From: Paenarthrobacter ilicis
GTDB lineage: Bacteria > Actinomycetota > Actinomycetes > Actinomycetales > Micrococcaceae
Length of the DNA: 64,000 nucleotides
Direction: 5' to 3'
Assembly: GCF_016907545.1 (NCBI RefSeq)
Contig: NZ_JAFBCD010000001.1
Coordinates: 3,906,001 to 3,970,000 of the forward strand
Part shown: one piece after another, positions 8,305 to 16,675 of the stretch
Layout: every line of letters starts with the position of its first letter
Position numbering within the stretch: the first letter of the stretch is position 1
The notes under the pieces: generated by a model
Seen by the model: the letters and a program-made list of their open reading frames with translations, nothing else
The model's database searches: none
Told to the model about the DNA's origin: nothing
Position numbers and translations under genes: made by a program

Positions 8305-9789
8305 TCAGTACGCGCCGTCTTTTCCGGTCACGGCCCTGAACGTCCTCAACAGGTAGATCAGGTCCTGCACCATGGACCAGTTTTCCACGTAGTAAAGGTC
8401 CAGGCGGATCGAGTCATCCCAGGAGAGGTCGCTGCGGCCACTGACTTGCCACGGACCCGTCAATCCGGGCTTCACCATCAACCGGCGGTGGGCATAGTCG
8501 TCGTAGGCTTCAACTTCCACGGGCAACGGCGGTCGGGGGCCCACCAGGCTCATATCGCCGCGGAGGACGTTGATCAGCTGGGGCAGTTCATCAATGGAGT
8601 AGCGGCGGATGAACTTCCCAATGCGGGTGACCCGGGGATCATCCTTGAGCTTGAAAAGGACCCCGTTGCCGTCATCCGTACCCTTGAGCCTGGCCAGCTG
8701 CTCCTCGGCATCCACCACCATGGACCGGAATTTCAGCATGTTGAAGACCTCACCGGAGCGACCAATACGGATCTGCCTGAAGATCACGTCTCCCCTGCTG
8801 TCCAGCCGGATCATCAACGCCACAATGCACATGGGAATGGCCAACAGCAGGAGCAAAGCGGCGGATGTGCCCACGTCAAAGGCACGTTTTGCCAGGGCTT
8901 TGGGGCCCTCCATCTTGGGAGTTGTCACATGGACCAGCGGCAGTCCGGCCAAGGGCTGCACATGGATTCGCGGGCCCGCGATGTCGGTGAGGGCTGGCGC
9001 CATGAACATGCCGATCTCACGTGAGGTCAGCGCCCAGCCGAGTTGGCGGAGGGTTGGCGGATCCACATCCGCGCCGTTGGAGATGGCAACGGTGTCGGCG
9101 TCGGCTGCTTCCACGGCGTCGAGTATTCCGCTGAGGTTCCGCCCACTGCCTATCACCGGGAGCGGGAGGGACCGGGAGGATTCGGGCCCAGCTGCAGGTG
9201 TGGTCAGGAAAGCTGCAACCGGCCGGTAGCCGGCGGCAGGGTGGGTTCCCAACTGCCGTGCCAAATGGGCAACGCTTTGGGTGCCACCAATCACCAATAC
9301 CCGCCGGACGTGCAGGCCAAGTTTTCGACGGCGGATCAGGTCCTTCCGCACGACGAAACGCCCCAGCAGCAAGCTGCCAATTCCCAAAGGCAAAGCAACA
9401 GCTACATATCCCCTGGCGGTATCCAGTTGGAATACGTAGGAAATGATGGCCATGGCACCGAACAGCCACAGGGATGACGTGGTGACCCGCCTGTATTCCT
9501 CCGAGCCGTGGCCCAGAATGCGCTGTTCACGGGTTCCCGCTACTCCCAGCGTCAGCCACCACAGGACATCGATGACCACACTGACCAAGGGATACGGAGT
9601 CTGCACGGAGCCGATGCCCAAGGAGGGCCGCTCCAGGCCGAAACGCAGGAGTTCGGCAAAGGCGACTGCCCATGTGATGCAGAAAAAGTCCACCAGCATG
9701 ATCCGGCCGGGACCCTCGGGGTTTTCTTTTTCCCTGCGCTGGGGTGAAATTTCAGTCGCTTTTTGAACGGGACGATTGTTCAATTCCAA
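8305..9789 (-). CDS. Exopolysaccharide polyprenyl-phosphate sugar-1-phosphate transferase (WbaP/WcaJ-like)
   Basis: The 494-residue membrane protein starts the lipid-linked repeat unit by moving a sugar phosphate from a nucleotide sugar to undecaprenyl phosphate. It has several N-terminal membrane helices, a central Rossmann-like CoA-binding-type domain with VLVIGGTQSVAHLARQLG, then the catalytic bacterial sugar transferase domain from about residue 300. That domain has KRAFDVGTSAALLLL, MLKFRSMVVDAEEQL, YSIDELPQLINVL and MSLVGPRPPLPVEVE, all family signatures. The TTG start at 9789 is supported by AGGGGA seven bases upstream. It is transcribed opposite to the glycosyltransferases and divergently from the LuxR-type gene. 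The sugar, often glucose or galactose in this family, is not predicted. Confidence 0.94.
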   Translation of the reverse strand: MELNNRPVQKATEISPQRREKENPEGPGRIMLVDFFCITWAVAFAELLRFGLERPSLGIGSVQTPYPLVSVVIDVLWWLTLGVAGTREQRILGHGSEEYRRVTTSSLWLFGAMAIISYVFQLDTARGYVAVALPLGIGSLLLGRFVVRKDLIRRRKLGLHVRRVLVIGGTQSVAHLARQLGTHPAAGYRPVAAFLTTPAAGPESSRSLPLPVIGSGRNLSGILDAVEAADADTVAISNGADVDPPTLRQLGWALTSREIGMFMAPALTDIAGPRIHVQPLAGLPLVHVTTPKMEGPKALAKRAFDVGTSAALLLLLAIPMCIVALMIRLDSRGDVIFRQIRIGRSGEVFNMLKFRSMVVDAEEQLARLKGTDDGNGVLFKLKDDPRVTRIGKFIRRYSIDELPQLINVLRGDMSLVGPRPPLPVEVEAYDDYAHRRLMVKPGLTGPWQVSGRSDLSWDDSIRLDLYYVENWSMVQDLIYLLRTFRAVTGKDGAY

Positions 9790-9965
9790 CCGAAAATCCC
9801 CTTAGGCTACGTTGAATTAGAGAGAAATGCGGAGAATATCCGCCCTACCAATTATGAAAGCCAAGGGAACGCATACCTGGTCAACCGGTCATCAAGTACC
9901 AGCCCCACTGATGCGCCTGCGAACCAACCACTGAGCCGCCCCCGGGAGGGCACTAGCTTGATGGG

Positions 9966-10652
9966 GTGCCAGCACTCCGCGCGACTCTCCCCAGCCCCCT
10001 CGGCGATGAACCTCTGGTGGACTTCATTCACCGGAACCCCGTGCTGGCCCATGCTGTGGCGTGGGAGTGGCAGAAGGATGACGTCTCCACCCGCCCCGGC
10101 GACATCCATACCTCGTGGTCTTCATTCAGCCAGCGGGATCCGGAGGAAACTGCCCAGTGGGTAGCACTGGATGCATTCGCCGATGATTTGGTTCCGCTCC
10201 CCCTGAAAGTCCGGACAATATTTGCCCATGGCAAGCGCTGCATTGTTCTGGGGAAATTGAATGCGGCGCAGCATGCGGCGTTATCAGCTGAAGGTGCTGT
10301 TGCCGTGCTGGAAGAAGACCTTACGGCAGCCGAAATCCCCCGCAGGATTGAAAGAGTTGTCACCAGCACCCCGGAGCGTCCCCGGCAAGGGAAGGGAGTG
10401 GGCACAGCCCTTACGGACAGGGAAATCCAGATTCTGGAACTGTACGCCCGCCGGCGTGCGCTGACAGCGTCCACCCTTGCAGCCGCCCTGGGGTTGCACA
10501 CCACCACCGTCCGCGGGCATCTGGCCCGTGGACGCAAGAAGCTAGCCGCTGCCGGCCTCCGCTGCGGCTCCCGTGGAGAGCTGGCTTTGGCTCTCCAGGA
10601 GATCGGTTACAGCCACACGGACGCTCAATGGTCCGCCATCGGCCGTTGGTAG
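9966..10652 (+). CDS. LuxR-type HTH transcriptional regulator
   Basis: The 228-residue protein ends in a LuxR/FixJ-type HTH region near residues 150-205: ALTDREIQILELYARRRA, then TASTLAAALGLHTTTVRGHL. The N-terminal half resembles a receiver-like fold (KRCIVLGKLNAAQH, GAVAVLEEDLTAAEIPRRIE) but I cannot see a phospho-acceptor aspartate in the normal place, so it may be an atypical receiver. It lies between the sugar transferase and the LCP gene, so it is a candidate regulator of the exopolysaccharide locus. The GTG start at 9966 is tentative because its ribosome-binding site is too distant. Confidence 0.75.
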   Translation: MPALRATLPSPLGDEPLVDFIHRNPVLAHAVAWEWQKDDVSTRPGDIHTSWSSFSQRDPEETAQWVALDAFADDLVPLPLKVRTIFAHGKRCIVLGKLNAAQHAALSAEGAVAVLEEDLTAAEIPRRIERVVTSTPERPRQGKGVGTALTDREIQILELYARRRALTASTLAAALGLHTTTVRGHLARGRKKLAAAGLRCGSRGELALALQEIGYSHTDAQWSAIGRW

Positions 10653-10678
10653 CGCGGAGTCCGTTGGTAGCGCGGAGT
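10643..10678. repeat. 18-bp tandem duplication spanning a stop codon
   Basis: The unit at 10643-10660 is repeated exactly at 10661-10678. The TAG stop of the LuxR-type gene lies inside the first copy, at 10650-10652. Similar stop-spanning duplications occur at 48663-48704 and 61472-61549. Confidence 0.9.
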
Positions 10679-10727
10679 CCGGCGGTAACCAGGAGGCTCC
10701 CACCAACTAGCCATACGGAGCGCGCCC

Positions 10728-11780
10728 ATGACCATGACCACGTCGGCACCAGGCCCGGAACAGCAGAGTCCACCCAGGAAAAGGCGCACAGGACGTTACG
10801 TACTCGTGGGTGCGGGCGTTCTGGTGGTTCTTGCAACCCTGGCCGCCACCATCTTCCTGTGGACCCTCTACAGCTCCTTTGACACCCGGAGCCACAAACT
10901 CCAGGACGTCTTTCCGGATGAATCGGGCCGGCCAACCCAGGCTGTGTCACCTGACGGCAGCAGCGCCATGAACGTTTTGATCGTGGGCAGCGACAGCCGC
11001 GGGGCAACCAAGGACGAGGCGGAGTCCGGCGAGGCTTCCGATCAACGCTCGGACACCATGATGCTGGTTCATGTGCCTGCCGACCGCCGGAAGATGTATG
11101 CCGTCTCCATCATGAGGGACCTCTGGGTTCCCATTCCTGGCCACGGAAACGCCAAGATCAACGCAGCTCTGGCGTACGGGGGTGTCCCGCTCATGGTCCA
11201 GACAGTGGAAGGGTTCCTGAACCAGCGGATCGACCACGTGGTCTTCATCGACTTTGACGGCTTCAAAGGCCTGACCGATGCGGTGGGCGGTGTGGACGTT
11301 GACGTACCTGTGGCTTTCACTCCCTCTTGGTCCGGAGGCTCGAACATCACCTTCCCGGAAGGCCCCATGCACATGGACGGCGAGGCGGCGTTCTGGTTTG
11401 TGCACGAACGCTACGCCTTCCCGGACGGGGACTTTCAGCGCACCAAGAACCAGCAGCTGTATTTCCAAGCCCTGACGCGGAAGATCCTCAGCCAGGAAGT
11501 CCTCACCAACCCCTTCACGGTCAGCAAGCTGGTGGCGGACTTTTCGCCCTATCTCTCAGTGGACGCCCAACTGACGCCCGGAGCAATAGCCTCGATCGCC
11601 GTCGAGCTCCGCGATGTCCGACCCGGTGATCTGGTGACCTTCACCCTTCCCACGAACGGGACGGGATGGTCGGACGACGGGCAGTCAATCGTTGCCCCGG
11701 ATCAGGACGCCGTCAACGCGTTGTCCAAGGCCATGACGGACGGAACCATGGCCCAATACCCACTCGGAACCGGACACTAG
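10728..11780 (+). CDS. LytR-CpsA-Psr (LCP) family glycopolymer ligase
   Basis: The 350-residue protein has a short basic N-terminus, one membrane helix near residues 24-46 and an extracellular LCP domain. That domain begins at MNVLIVGSDSRG and has QRSDTMMLVHVP, the conserved arginine segment SIMRDLWVPIPGHG, then KINAALAYGG and VDHV-type strands. LCP enzymes transfer lipid-linked glycopolymers to peptidoglycan or other acceptors, so this one is the likely final attachment step for the surface polysaccharide made here. GGAG lies seven bases before the ATG. It is followed by a strong hairpin shared with the convergent Ig-like gene. Confidence 0.92.
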   Translation: MTMTTSAPGPEQQSPPRKRRTGRYVLVGAGVLVVLATLAATIFLWTLYSSFDTRSHKLQDVFPDESGRPTQAVSPDGSSAMNVLIVGSDSRGATKDEAESGEASDQRSDTMMLVHVPADRRKMYAVSIMRDLWVPIPGHGNAKINAALAYGGVPLMVQTVEGFLNQRIDHVVFIDFDGFKGLTDAVGGVDVDVPVAFTPSWSGGSNITFPEGPMHMDGEAAFWFVHERYAFPDGDFQRTKNQQLYFQALTRKILSQEVLTNPFTVSKLVADFSPYLSVDAQLTPGAIASIAVELRDVRPGDLVTFTLPTNGTGWSDDGQSIVAPDQDAVNALSKAMTDGTMAQYPLGTGH

Positions 11781-11790
11781 AAGCAGAAAA

Positions 11791-11843
11791 GGCCCCCGGA
11801 CCGGCCTTGCCGCCCATGAGGGGTGGAGACCGGGCCAGGGGCC
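11791..11843. terminator. Terminator hairpin between convergent genes
   Basis: Bases 11791-11805 pair with about 11829-11843 (GC-rich, three mismatches) across a 23-base loop. It lies between the LCP gene and the convergent Tat-exported protein gene and could end both transcripts. No clear T-tract follows. Confidence 0.55.
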
Positions 11844-11856
11844 CAGGAAAATGCTT

Positions 11857-12408
11857 CTAGTCGGAATCGGTGAGCGTCACGTTGACCACGGTGACCGTGG
11901 TGGTCCCGTTGTACGTCACCGTGATGGTCATGGTGGCGTAGCTGGGGCGCTCGGAGGAGCTCAGGTTCTGCGTGCTGACCGCGAAGTACGCCTTGCCACT
12001 CGCGTCCGTGACCGTGGTGGCCATGGGGTGGGGATCGCTTTCCGGTCCGCCGTTATCCGGTGCCGGGAAGACGTAAACACCCAGGACATCGCCGTCTTCG
12101 TTCTGACCCGAGGTGGTCACAGTCACTGTGGCTCCGGAAACCGGGTTGCCACTGGCGTCCTTGACCGTCACCGGGAAGTCGTACGCCCGCTGGTCCAGAT
12201 CGGTTTCGTCGCTTCCGTAGTGGTGGTCGCCCTTCCAGGACGAGATGTTGTACCCGGCGTCGGGTGTCACAACAATCGGGTCCGGGGACACGGCGTGCGC
12301 CGGAGTTGCCGCCGCAACGGCCACCAGCGGCACGCTCCACGCTGCACCGATCATCACCTTGCGGCGGTCAATGCTCTTACTCTTAACCTCGCCTTGATCT
12401 AAGGCCAT
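11857..12408 (-). CDS. Tat-exported Ig-like (Big-1-type) surface protein
   Basis: The 183-residue protein carries a twin-arginine signal (IDRRKVMIGAAWSVPLVAVA, processing near AHA) and a mature part built of Ig-like beta strands. DFPVTVKDASGNPVSGATVT and ATTVTDASGKAYFAVST are typical of bacterial Ig-like Big-1 domains. It is about one and a half domains long, smaller than adhesins of this class. I chose the ATG at 12408 because GAAGGAG lies six bases upstream. It sits directly downstream of the HprK-like gene, so it may be a surface protein tied to the polysaccharide coat. Its binding partner is unknown. Confidence 0.7.
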   Translation of the reverse strand: MALDQGEVKSKSIDRRKVMIGAAWSVPLVAVAAATPAHAVSPDPIVVTPDAGYNISSWKGDHHYGSDETDLDQRAYDFPVTVKDASGNPVSGATVTVTTSGQNEDGDVLGVYVFPAPDNGGPESDPHPMATTVTDASGKAYFAVSTQNLSSSERPSYATMTITVTYNGTTTVTVVNVTLTDSD

Positions 12409-12527
12409 TCTTTGCTCCTTCAAATGAGCCTGCGCGCTTGCAGACCCGGAAATCTATGGTGGAATGTGATGCACACGGAATGTAGCAGTTTGCCGAAATT
12501 GCCCTCAACACTGAGATGTCGTGAAAA

Positions 12528-13799
12528 TTACCACTGAGACTGCTTATCCGGCATGCTAGCTCCTGCGCATTTCGGCTCATTTTTTATGGACAATTGATCC
12601 GCTGGAGACCGGGCAATCAATCCGCGAAACCGCATCTGCTCCAGAATTTCCAGCAATTTCTCCTGGTATCCGGCGGGAAGCCCTATGGTGGGGAGGATCC
12701 GCTGGGCGATTCCTTCGATGTCGCAGGGCGTCGCCAAGGCGGCCCAGACGGCTGGAGCCACCCCGCCCAACCGAACAACGCCCTGGTCGGTGAGGGCCAC
12801 CAGTTCCGTTCCCTGCCGCTCCGGAAGTACCACCTCGACGGCGTCGATCACCCTGGCGCGCTGGATGGCGCCGGACTCCGAAGAAGCTTGCCGCGGGAGG
12901 CTTTCCTTCCCCGGAGCGGTGACCACTTTCCACGCCCGCGGAGCCGGTGGGCGATTCATAAGGTGCGGCAGAACAGCCCGCAGATCCTCCGCTTCGCGGT
13001 AGGTGACACGGACAGCCCCGCCTGCTGAATCCAAGGTTCCGCAGAGCCTTTCAAGAGGATTGCGGACGGCTGCCAAGGAGGACATCTGTGGAGCCAGTTC
13101 GAGGATGGCCTCCGGGAGGGTCAGCGGAGTGATCACCGGCGTAGCCGCCTCATGGTTCCGGTCCAGCAAGACCACCGCCGCCAACTGCGGCGCGACGGGC
13201 GTTGCCTTCAGCCCGAGGTCATCGGGGCCCATCTGCATCTTGGGAGCGGGATGTTCAGCTGCAATAACGGACAGCGGTTTGGGGTAGGGAAGGATCCGGT
13301 TGGATTCGTTGAGCGCCACAGTCTCATCCGTGACGTACCCAAAGCCGGTGCCCAAAAGCCGGGTTGCCGTCGTCTTGCCCATGCCGGACCGTCCCACCAG
13401 CGCCACCGTTCGGCCCGTCCCGTCGACGGCCAAGCCAGCGGCGTGGAGCATCAGCAAGCTCCCTTTACCCGCAGCGACACCGGCCAGAGTCACCGTGCTG
13501 GTGAGTGTTGATGCGAAGTCCGCGAACGTTTGGCCGGCCACAAAAGTGGTGGCCGCAGCGGTGGAAACCCTGGCCCGGTACGGAATGTGGTGCGGGTGGT
13601 CAGAAGCGGCGGTCCACTCCAGATGCGGGCTGAGTGGGATATCCGGGGAGGTATCCAGGCACCGGGACCACGCACGGCGCAAAGTCTCCCGGTCCCCTGG
13701 AGTGACTCCGGCGTCAAAACGCACAGCTACCTGGCTGCCCAGGACACCCAACCGGAGTTCGCCCACGCCGGAATTCTCTGCTTTTTCTTCCACTGACAC
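12528..13799 (-). CDS. HprK-like P-loop protein with C-terminal PqqD-like segment
   Basis: The 423-residue protein has a central P-loop, VGRSGMGKTT at 135-144, followed by a YVTDE segment at 155-159, resembling HPr kinase/PEP carboxykinase-type phosphate-binding sites. From about residue 315 to 405 it has a PqqD-like pattern (VVRLGGVAPAVWAALA, then an acidic helix). HprK-like plus PqqD-like pairs occur in lasso-peptide and polysaccharide loci. Here the free PqqD-like protein is at 5102-5407. No HPr or PTS gene is nearby, so a carbon-regulation role is unlikely. The GTG start at 13799 has GGAG just upstream. Substrate unknown; it could phosphorylate a glycan precursor or protein. Confidence 0.66.
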   Translation of the reverse strand: MSVEEKAENSGVGELRLGVLGSQVAVRFDAGVTPGDRETLRRAWSRCLDTSPDIPLSPHLEWTAASDHPHHIPYRARVSTAAATTFVAGQTFADFASTLTSTVTLAGVAAGKGSLLMLHAAGLAVDGTGRTVALVGRSGMGKTTATRLLGTGFGYVTDETVALNESNRILPYPKPLSVIAAEHPAPKMQMGPDDLGLKATPVAPQLAAVVLLDRNHEAATPVITPLTLPEAILELAPQMSSLAAVRNPLERLCGTLDSAGGAVRVTYREAEDLRAVLPHLMNRPPAPRAWKVVTAPGKESLPRQASSESGAIQRARVIDAVEVVLPERQGTELVALTDQGVVRLGGVAPAVWAALATPCDIEGIAQRILPTIGLPAGYQEKLLEILEQMRFRGLIARSPADQLSIKNEPKCAGASMPDKQSQW

Positions 13800-13918
13800 C
13801 AGCTCCTATGAATATCCGGATTCTCCAGACATCGAATTTACTCGCTATAGGCGCTCATGCGGGGGGATGAAAAGAATTGCATCCAATACTCGTAGTACAA
13901 ACTGACTGAATTAAGGAC

Positions 13919-14575
13919 TCAGCCCACCAGATTCTCTGCGGCACCATTCATGTGCTCAATGATGGTTTCACGCGCTTTCGCTGCATTGCCGGTTTCAATA
14001 GCCGCCACAATGTCGTGATGGCGTCCCACGCTCATGTTCCGCGTGGCACGTTCCAGGCCGGCAAACATGATGGACATGCGGATGGATCCTTCCAGCGACT
14101 CCCAGGAGTGCAGCAGAGTCTCGTTGCCGGACAAGCGGCACAGTGTGCGGTGGAATTCCAAGTCCGCCTCAATCCGGTCCTCCAAGGAGGATTTAGAGGC
14201 CTTGTCCATGGCATCGACGGCGGCACGCAGCTCTGCGAGCGCGGCTTCTTTGTTGGCCATGTCGCTCAGGGTCCTGGCCGCCAGGGACTCCAGTACGCCG
14301 CGGACGGCAAAGATGTCCCGGATTTCCTTCACGTCCAGGTGGCGCACGGACATCCTGCCACGGGCACCGGCGGAGATCAGGCCTTCCTGCTCCAGTTGGC
14401 GCAGGGCTTCGCGGAGGGTTCCGCGGCTGATTTGGAGCATCTCGGACAGTTCGGTTTCCACAAGATGCTTGCCCGGTTCCAGCTCCCCGCTGGTGATGGC
14501 AGTACGGAGGGCGGCCAGCGCCTGTTCGCGCAGGCTCTTCTTTTCCAGTCCCAGCAACGTGGCGGTGGCGGCCAT
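13919..14575 (-). CDS. GntR-family (FadR/FCD) repressor of the adjacent sugar cluster
   Basis: The 218-residue regulator has an N-terminal winged HTH with SLREQALAALRTAITSGEL and a recognition helix region ISRGTLREALRQLEQEG, then a C-terminal FCD ligand domain with FAVRGVLESLAA. FCD members usually bind a carboxylate or sugar metabolite with a metal. It heads a run of same-strand transketolase genes and faces an imperfect inverted repeat at 14601-14626. A related sequence makes a perfect inverted repeat at 18110-18144 in the divergent promoter of the cluster. This suggests autoregulation and control of both cluster arms. Confidence 0.9.
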   Translation of the reverse strand: MAATATLLGLEKKSLREQALAALRTAITSGELEPGKHLVETELSEMLQISRGTLREALRQLEQEGLISAGARGRMSVRHLDVKEIRDIFAVRGVLESLAARTLSDMANKEAALAELRAAVDAMDKASKSSLEDRIEADLEFHRTLCRLSGNETLLHSWESLEGSIRMSIMFAGLERATRNMSVGRHHDIVAAIETGNAAKARETIIEHMNGAAENLVG

Positions 14576-14600
14576 GGCGTGTCCTTAGCTTCTACGGGCG

Positions 14601-14630
14601 ACTGCTGACAGTCCGGTGTTAACAGTCGAT
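14601..14630. promoter_or_regulatory. Candidate GntR operator, upstream of the regulator gene
   Basis: Bases 14601-14610 and 14617-14626 form an inverted repeat of the pattern ACTGYTRACA with a six-base spacer, 26 bases ahead of the GntR start. The half-site TGTTAACAGTCG resembles the elements at 18062-18150. Confidence 0.5.
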
Positions 14631-14690
14631 ACTACGGGCAGCGGCGCGGGACAGACAGGGAATGCCCATACCCGCGCCGCCAGCGCGTAT

Positions 14691-15710
14691 CTAGCCGAGT
14701 TCGGCCAGGACCTTGGCCACAATCCTGTCGACGGACAGTCCGTAGCGTTCGTGCAGCGTTGGCAGCGCACCGGCGTCGAGGAACTGGTCCGGCAGTCCGA
14801 TGGGAACCACGCGCTTGCCCAGGCCGGCGGTAACGACGGCGGAGGCAACAGTTTCGAACAGGCCGCCAACAACGGTGTGGTTCTCCAATGTGACGGCCAG
14901 CCGATCCGTGTTCAGTTCAGCGAGGACGGTCTCCGAATCGAACGGCTTGATGGTGGGGGTGTGAACCACGGCAACGTCCACGTTGTGTTTGGCCAGGGCG
15001 TCCGCCGCCTGGAGTGCCCGCATGGTCATGAGGCCCGAGGATACGAAGACAACATCGTTGCCGCCGCGAAGGACCTTGGCTTTGCCGAGCTCAAAGGTGT
15101 AGCCGTATTCATCCAGGACCGTGGGCACGTTGCCGCGAAGCAAGCGCAGGTACGTGGGACCGTCGGAGGCTGCAAGCTGCGGCACTGCCTGCTCGATGTC
15201 CACGGAATCGCAGGGATCCACGATTGTCAGGTTGGGCATGCCGCGGAAAATCGCCATATCTTCGGTGGCCTGGTGGCTGGGACCGTACCCGGTGGTGAGG
15301 CCGGGGAGTCCGCCAATGATGTTGACGTTGAGGTTTGGCTCGGCGATGTCCAGGCACAGGAAGTCGTAGGCGCGGCGAGCGGCGAACACAGAATACGTGG
15401 ACGCGAAGGGGATCAGCCCGGTCTCGGCCATGCCCGCTGCTGCACCGAAAAGGAGCTGCTCGGCCATGCCCATCTGGAAGAACCGGTCCGGGAACGCCTT
15501 GGCAAAGATGTGCATGTCCGTGTATTTGCCCAGATCGGCGGTGAGGCCAACAATGCGGGAATCGGCTTCGGCGGCTTTGACCAGCGCATGGCCGAAAGGG
15601 GCGGAGGCGGTCTTCTGGCCGGGATCGGCGAAGGACGCAATCATTGCCGAGGTCTTGAGTTTCGGCTTCACGGCAGCTGTGGTGCTGGGGGCTTCGGTGG
15701 TGGCGCTCAT
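14691..15710 (-). CDS. Transketolase, C-terminal subunit (pyrimidine-binding half)
   Basis: The 339-residue protein corresponds to the pyrimidine-binding and C-terminal domains of transketolase. It has GLTADLGKYTDM near residue 54, IPFASTYSVFAARRAYDF near 100-117 and a Rossmann-like C-terminal domain with ITLENHTVVGG-type sequence. Split transketolases act as an alpha2beta2 complex with the N-terminal subunit, whose stop shares one base with this start (TGATG). The partner, importer and sugar-phosphate enzymes nearby suggest it uses a product of this cluster rather than serving the general pentose phosphate pathway. Confidence 0.93.
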   Translation of the reverse strand: MSATTEAPSTTAAVKPKLKTSAMIASFADPGQKTASAPFGHALVKAAEADSRIVGLTADLGKYTDMHIFAKAFPDRFFQMGMAEQLLFGAAAGMAETGLIPFASTYSVFAARRAYDFLCLDIAEPNLNVNIIGGLPGLTTGYGPSHQATEDMAIFRGMPNLTIVDPCDSVDIEQAVPQLAASDGPTYLRLLRGNVPTVLDEYGYTFELGKAKVLRGGNDVVFVSSGLMTMRALQAADALAKHNVDVAVVHTPTIKPFDSETVLAELNTDRLAVTLENHTVVGGLFETVASAVVTAGLGKRVVPIGLPDQFLDAGALPTLHERYGLSVDRIVAKVLAELG

Positions 15711-16609
15711 CAGGCAGCCTTCCCTTCGTATCCTGCAGTCAGCTGCTCACGGCAGATCTGCCACTCGTTTTCTTCGATCCGCATGAAGTGCGCCTTCTCG
15801 CGGTTTTCCAGCAGCGGCACTCCCCGCCCCACTTTGGTGTCGCACAGAATCACGGCCGGCTGGCCTACTGGCGCCGCGACGGCGGCGATGTTGTCGAACG
15901 CAGCCAGCAACGCACCGACGTCGTTCCCGTCCACCCGCTGGGTGTACCAACCGAACGATTCCCACTTTTCGGTGACCGGCTCGGTCCGCAGAACGGTGTT
16001 GGTGGCACCGTCAGCCTGGAGGGCATTGATGTCCACCATGGCAATCAGGTTGCCCAATTGGTGGTGGTGCGCACCCATGGCAGCCTCCCACGTGGAACCT
16101 TCGTCAAGCTCGCCGTCGGACAGGAAGTTGATCACCCGGTTGGGCAGGCCCTGGGCCCGAAGTCCCAGCGCCATGCCCACGGCGATGGTGAGTCCGTGGC
16201 CCAGTGAGCCTCCGGAGATTTCCATGCCCGGGGTGTAGGTGGACATACCTGACATGGGAAGCCGGGAATCGTCGGAGCCGTAGGTCTCCAGCTCATCAAC
16301 AGGCACGATGCCGGCTTCGGCCAAGGCTGAGTAGTGACCGATTGCGTAGTGGCCGGTGGAGAGCAGGAACCGGTCGCGGCCTTCCCAGTGCGGGTCATCA
16401 GCGCGGAACGTCAACTGGTCGGCATAAACGGCGGCGAGCATGTCCGCGGCGCCAAGAGCCTGGCCAACGTAGCCCTGTCCCTGGACTTCGCCCATGTTCA
16501 AGGCGTGGTGGCGCATGCGGTACGCGGCGGCCCGGATGCGCCCCACCCGTTGGGGTGTGGGTTGGGTGGGAATGGCAGTGGTTTGCGGCTCGGTGGATGA
16601 GAGAGTCAC
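15710..16609 (-). CDS. Transketolase, N-terminal subunit (thiamine-PP-binding half)
   Basis: The 299-residue protein has the ThDP-binding half of transketolase. Visible motifs are GHYAIGHYSALAEAG, LGHGLTIAVGMALGLR and the ThDP motif FLSDGELDEGSTWEA, which ends in the VDIN asparagine. The usual GDG begins SDG here, a common change in split transketolases. It is translationally coupled to the C-terminal subunit. It overlaps no other gene and sits 67 bases downstream of the importer gene, with which it may share a transcript. Confidence 0.93.
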   Translation of the reverse strand: MTLSSTEPQTTAIPTQPTPQRVGRIRAAAYRMRHHALNMGEVQGQGYVGQALGAADMLAAVYADQLTFRADDPHWEGRDRFLLSTGHYAIGHYSALAEAGIVPVDELETYGSDDSRLPMSGMSTYTPGMEISGGSLGHGLTIAVGMALGLRAQGLPNRVINFLSDGELDEGSTWEAAMGAHHHQLGNLIAMVDINALQADGATNTVLRTEPVTEKWESFGWYTQRVDGNDVGALLAAFDNIAAVAAPVGQPAVILCDTKVGRGVPLLENREKAHFMRIEENEWQICREQLTAGYEGKAA

Positions 16610-16675
16610 GTGGAATGTCCTTCCGGAGTCGGGCGCGTACCGCGGGGGTCTACGCGCCCGACGTCGATTGGTGCT

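Noticed and set aside
14616..16238. A 540-residue plus-strand open frame opposite the transketolase genes
   Set aside because: It is the antisense shadow of two clear transketolase genes, has low-complexity composition, and no recognisable domain.
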